Below, piece by piece: positions 6,465-7,800 of a stretch of DNA of 7,800 nucleotides. How positions within the stretch are numbered: position 1 is the first letter of the stretch; every line of letters begins with the position of its first letter. A program made the position numbers and the translations under genes. This DNA is from Promethearchaeota archaeon (GTDB lineage: Archaea > Asgardarchaeota > Lokiarchaeia > Sigynarchaeales > SOKP01): contig JAEOTJ010000318.1 in NCBI GenBank assembly GCA_016839905.1, positions 1-7,800 on the forward strand, read 5' to 3'. Below the pieces are notes generated by a model. It ran no database searches. It saw nothing but the letters and a program-made list of their open reading frames with translations, and was not told the DNA's origin.

Positions 6465-7133
6465 TTATTTATCCTCCTCTACTAGTTTTTTAAGATCCAT
6501 TATCATATTATAGTCGCTTGAAGGTTTCCCGCTTGCATCTGTGAGTAATTTTCTAATTTGGCTCATAACATTTGAATTTTTCATGGCATTTTCAAATAGT
6601 TTAATTAAAATTTTAGAACCTTTCTTGGCAAATATTAGCTCCTTTAAAAGGTCGTCTTTAACCTTGGTAAGATCATCAATAGTAATATGAAGTTCTTTGT
6701 TTTCAGTTTTTATATTATTATTTTCTCCTAAAATTTGATGATATTTTGCCGATAATTCTTGATAAAGGTCAGAAAGCTCATTATATTCACTTTCAAGTCC
6801 ATTATATTTATCCTTATTAATACCACCCTCCAATACTTCCATTTTTCTATCTATCGGTTCGAGATTTTCTTTTAATAATTTCCTAAAATACTTAGCGGGC
6901 TTTATTTTCGCTTTTTTTGCCATTTCTTCTAAACTTTTATATTGCCCTGACTTTACTTTAACTTTTATAACTTTTTTCCCTGTATTTGCAGCTTTAAGTT
7001 CTGGAGATATCAATTTCCTTATATATTTAGAAGGTCTGAAGCCTTCTCCTTCTGCAATTTCTTTTAGTCTTTCATATTGAGATTCGTTTATTCTAATACT
7101 CATTACTTTATCTTTATTATTTATTTTGCTCAT
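6465..7133 (-). CDS. Tandem ribbon-helix-helix protein with coiled coil
   Basis: A 222-residue protein with two consecutive ribbon-helix-helix (Arc/MetJ/CopG-like) domains at about 9-43 and 54-88. They align without gaps at a 45-residue offset: V10/V55, Q19-Y20/Q64-Y65, L23/L68, A27/A72, P34/P79, K36-Y37/K81-Y82 and R39-K40-L41/R84-K85-L86. Each has the alternating strand (SIRIN; KVKVK) that inserts in the DNA major groove, then two helices. Residues about 108-168 form a charged coiled coil, followed by a smaller helical end (172-220). RHH proteins are normally short and act as dimers, so two in one chain could fold as a single-chain pseudo-dimer, with the coiled coil joining further copies. 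GGAG lies 10 bases before the ATG. It is co-transcribed with the zinc-finger gene. The target site is unknown; a regulator or a DNA-organising/partition role is possible. RHH call is firm on pattern, function is not. Confidence 0.8.
   Translation of the reverse strand: MSKINNKDKVMSIRINESQYERLKEIAEGEGFRPSKYIRKLISPELKAANTGKKVIKVKVKSGQYKSLEEMAKKAKIKPAKYFRKLLKENLEPIDRKMEVLEGGINKDKYNGLESEYNELSDLYQELSAKYHQILGENNNIKTENKELHITIDDLTKVKDDLLKELIFAKKGSKILIKLFENAMKNSNVMSQIRKLLTDASGKPSSDYNMIMDLKKLVEEDK
6471..6478 (-). promoter_or_regulatory. Strong ribosome binding site inside the upstream gene
   Basis: Minus-strand AGGAGGAT ends 7 bases before the zinc-finger ATG at 6463 and lies within the final codons of the RHH gene. 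It is the only near-perfect Shine-Dalgarno sequence in the window, and it fixes the zinc-finger start. Confidence 0.75.
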
Positions 7134-7165
7134 GAATAAAACGCTCCGACAAATTTTTTTACAAG

Positions 7166-7192
7166 CTATAAAAAGAAATTCTGATATTTAAA
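7166..7192 (-). promoter_or_regulatory. Promoter candidates for the RHH/zinc-finger operon
   Basis: Minus-strand CTTTTTATAG (7166-7175) lies about 37 bases and TTTAAATA (7185-7192) about 55 bases before the ATG at 7133. The nearer one would place transcription start close to 7144, just at the GGAG (7144-7147), while the farther one leaves a leader of about 30 bases containing the whole site. The farther box therefore looks more workable, though both fit archaeal TATA patterns. Confidence 0.4.
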
Positions 7193-7340
7193 TTTGTGTG
7201 ACAGCCGTGTTGATTCTGTAATACATTCTTTAATTTGAGATTAAAACCTCTAAAACTTAAAAATTCAGCAATTAAGTGTATGACAAATGTATGATCTCTC
7301 TATCTAAAATTCATTTATTTATCATAATTACTCAAGAAAA

Positions 7341-7360
7341 CACTCCCATTTATGGGAGTG
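7341..7360 (+). repeat. Perfect hairpin at the left end of the insertion element
   Basis: CACTCCCA (7341-7348) pairs with TGGGAGTG (7353-7360) around the loop TTTA. No T run follows, so it is not a terminator. IS200/IS605-family elements carry such subterminal hairpins, recognised as single strands by the TnpA transposase, about 100 bases before the first gene. TTAC at 7328-7331, ten bases outside, resembles a cleavage tetranucleotide of that family but is too short to be proof. A smaller TGAAT/ATTCA stem follows at 7362-7379. Confidence 0.6.
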
Positions 7361-7428
7361 ATGAATTGAGCCTCATTCAAGTAGCCACGCTTTTTAAAAA
7401 AATCAGAAATCCGTCGCACTGTAAGGCA

Positions 7429-7434
7429 TTTAAA
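7429..7434 (+). promoter_or_regulatory. TATA-like box before tnpB
   Basis: TTTAAA lies 27-32 bases before the ATG at 7461, at the position expected for a leaderless or nearly leaderless archaeal transcript. Confidence 0.35.
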
Positions 7435-7460
7435 CGATGATTTCTTCTTTTACCAAGTAG

Positions 7461-7800
7461 ATGATTAAAGCTATAAACGTCCGAATATACCCGAACAAGA
7501 TGCAACGGATCCTAATCCACAAAACGATAGGATGCAGTCGGTTCGTATATAATCAGATGTTAAATGAGAGAAAGCAAGTCTATGAGAAGTTAAAGAACAA
7601 TAAAGAAGCCCTTAAGAATTACGCCTACAAAACCGAGAAATAATACAAGGTCGAATTCCCGTTCCTGAAAGAAGCAGACTCCATTGCTTTGCAATCTTCG
7701 AGGGAACACCTGTTTGAGGCGTACCAGAGATTTTTTAACGGTCTAAAGAACGGACGGAAGGTGGGCTTTCCAAGATTTAAATCTAAGAAGGGAAAGGAAA
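7461..7800 (+). pseudogene. tnpB: TnpB (IS200/IS605 OrfB) N-terminal part with an in-frame stop; runs off the window
   Basis: TnpB is the RNA-guided nuclease of IS200/IS605 elements and the ancestor of Cas12. The first 60 residues match the OrfB N-terminal helix-turn-helix region: MIKAINVRIYPNK at the start, then CSRFVYNQML and ERKQVYEK. A TAA at 7641-7643 stops this frame, but the same frame continues open to the window edge with clear family sequence (EFPFLKEADSIALQ, then KVGFPRFKSKKGK), so a single GAA-to-TAA change explains the break. An in-frame TAG at 7458-7460 fixes the ATG at 7461. The G+C content is visibly higher than in neighbouring genes, consistent with transfer. No tnpA lies on the visible side. 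The RuvC domain and right end lie outside the window, so further damage cannot be judged. A sequencing error is the alternative. Confidence 0.8.

Larger units (their letters stand above)
7134..7460. other. Intergenic region between the RHH operon and tnpB
   Basis: The 327 bases hold the minus-strand operon promoter on the left (7140-7195) and the insertion-element left end on the right (from about 7328). Between them, 7196-7327, I see no open frame, RNA gene or strong inverted repeat. Base composition rises in G+C from about 7341 onward, marking the transition into the mobile element. Confidence 0.5.

Overview
The window is AT-rich, and the base and codon use, the archaeal-type TATA boxes (TTTAAATA-like) placed about 25-40 bases before starts, and a strong AGGAGGAT ribosome binding site all point to an archaeon. 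An N-terminal domain resembling the GIFT domain of the eukaryotic ciliary protein IFT52, low-complexity Tyr/Gln/Ser/Pro repeats, and a small C2HC zinc-finger protein fit an Asgard (Lokiarchaeia-like) archaeon best. That assignment is an inference from protein style; no ribosomal or other marker gene is present.

Layout, left to right. Positions 1-199 are non-coding, with a long imperfect inverted repeat and a promoter. At 200-1300 (+) lies a sugar-phosphate nucleotidyltransferase with a left-handed beta-helix tail and a TTG start. A 249-base spacer with a TATA box follows. At 1550-3238 (+) is a modular protein: GIFT/IFT52-like N-terminal domain, three 25-residue YQ/SP-rich repeats, a Lys-Pro tail and a C-terminal coiled coil. 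It converges, with only 3 bases between stop codons, on a membrane-anchored CapA-type metallophosphatase-like protein (3242-4489, -). Upstream of that, also on the minus strand, is a homocitrate synthase / 2-isopropylmalate synthase family enzyme (4546-5931).

Further right on the minus strand is a tight two-gene unit: a protein with two tandem ribbon-helix-helix domains plus a coiled coil (6465-7133), followed one base later by a C2HC zinc-finger protein (6029-6463) whose ribosome binding site lies inside the first gene's 3' end. The window ends in the left part of an IS200/IS605-type (IS1341-like, tnpB-only as far as visible) element. It has a perfect 8-bp hairpin at 7341-7360 and a more GC-rich tnpB broken by one in-frame TAA.

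Functionally the window is a mixture. The nucleotidyltransferase and CapA-like protein suggest cell-surface or envelope glycan work, the acyltransferase belongs to amino-acid or cofactor synthesis, and the RHH/zinc-finger pair looks like a DNA-binding module of unknown purpose. The GIFT-repeat-coiled-coil protein and the tandem-RHH/zinc-finger operon are the two places most likely to hold undescribed biology.
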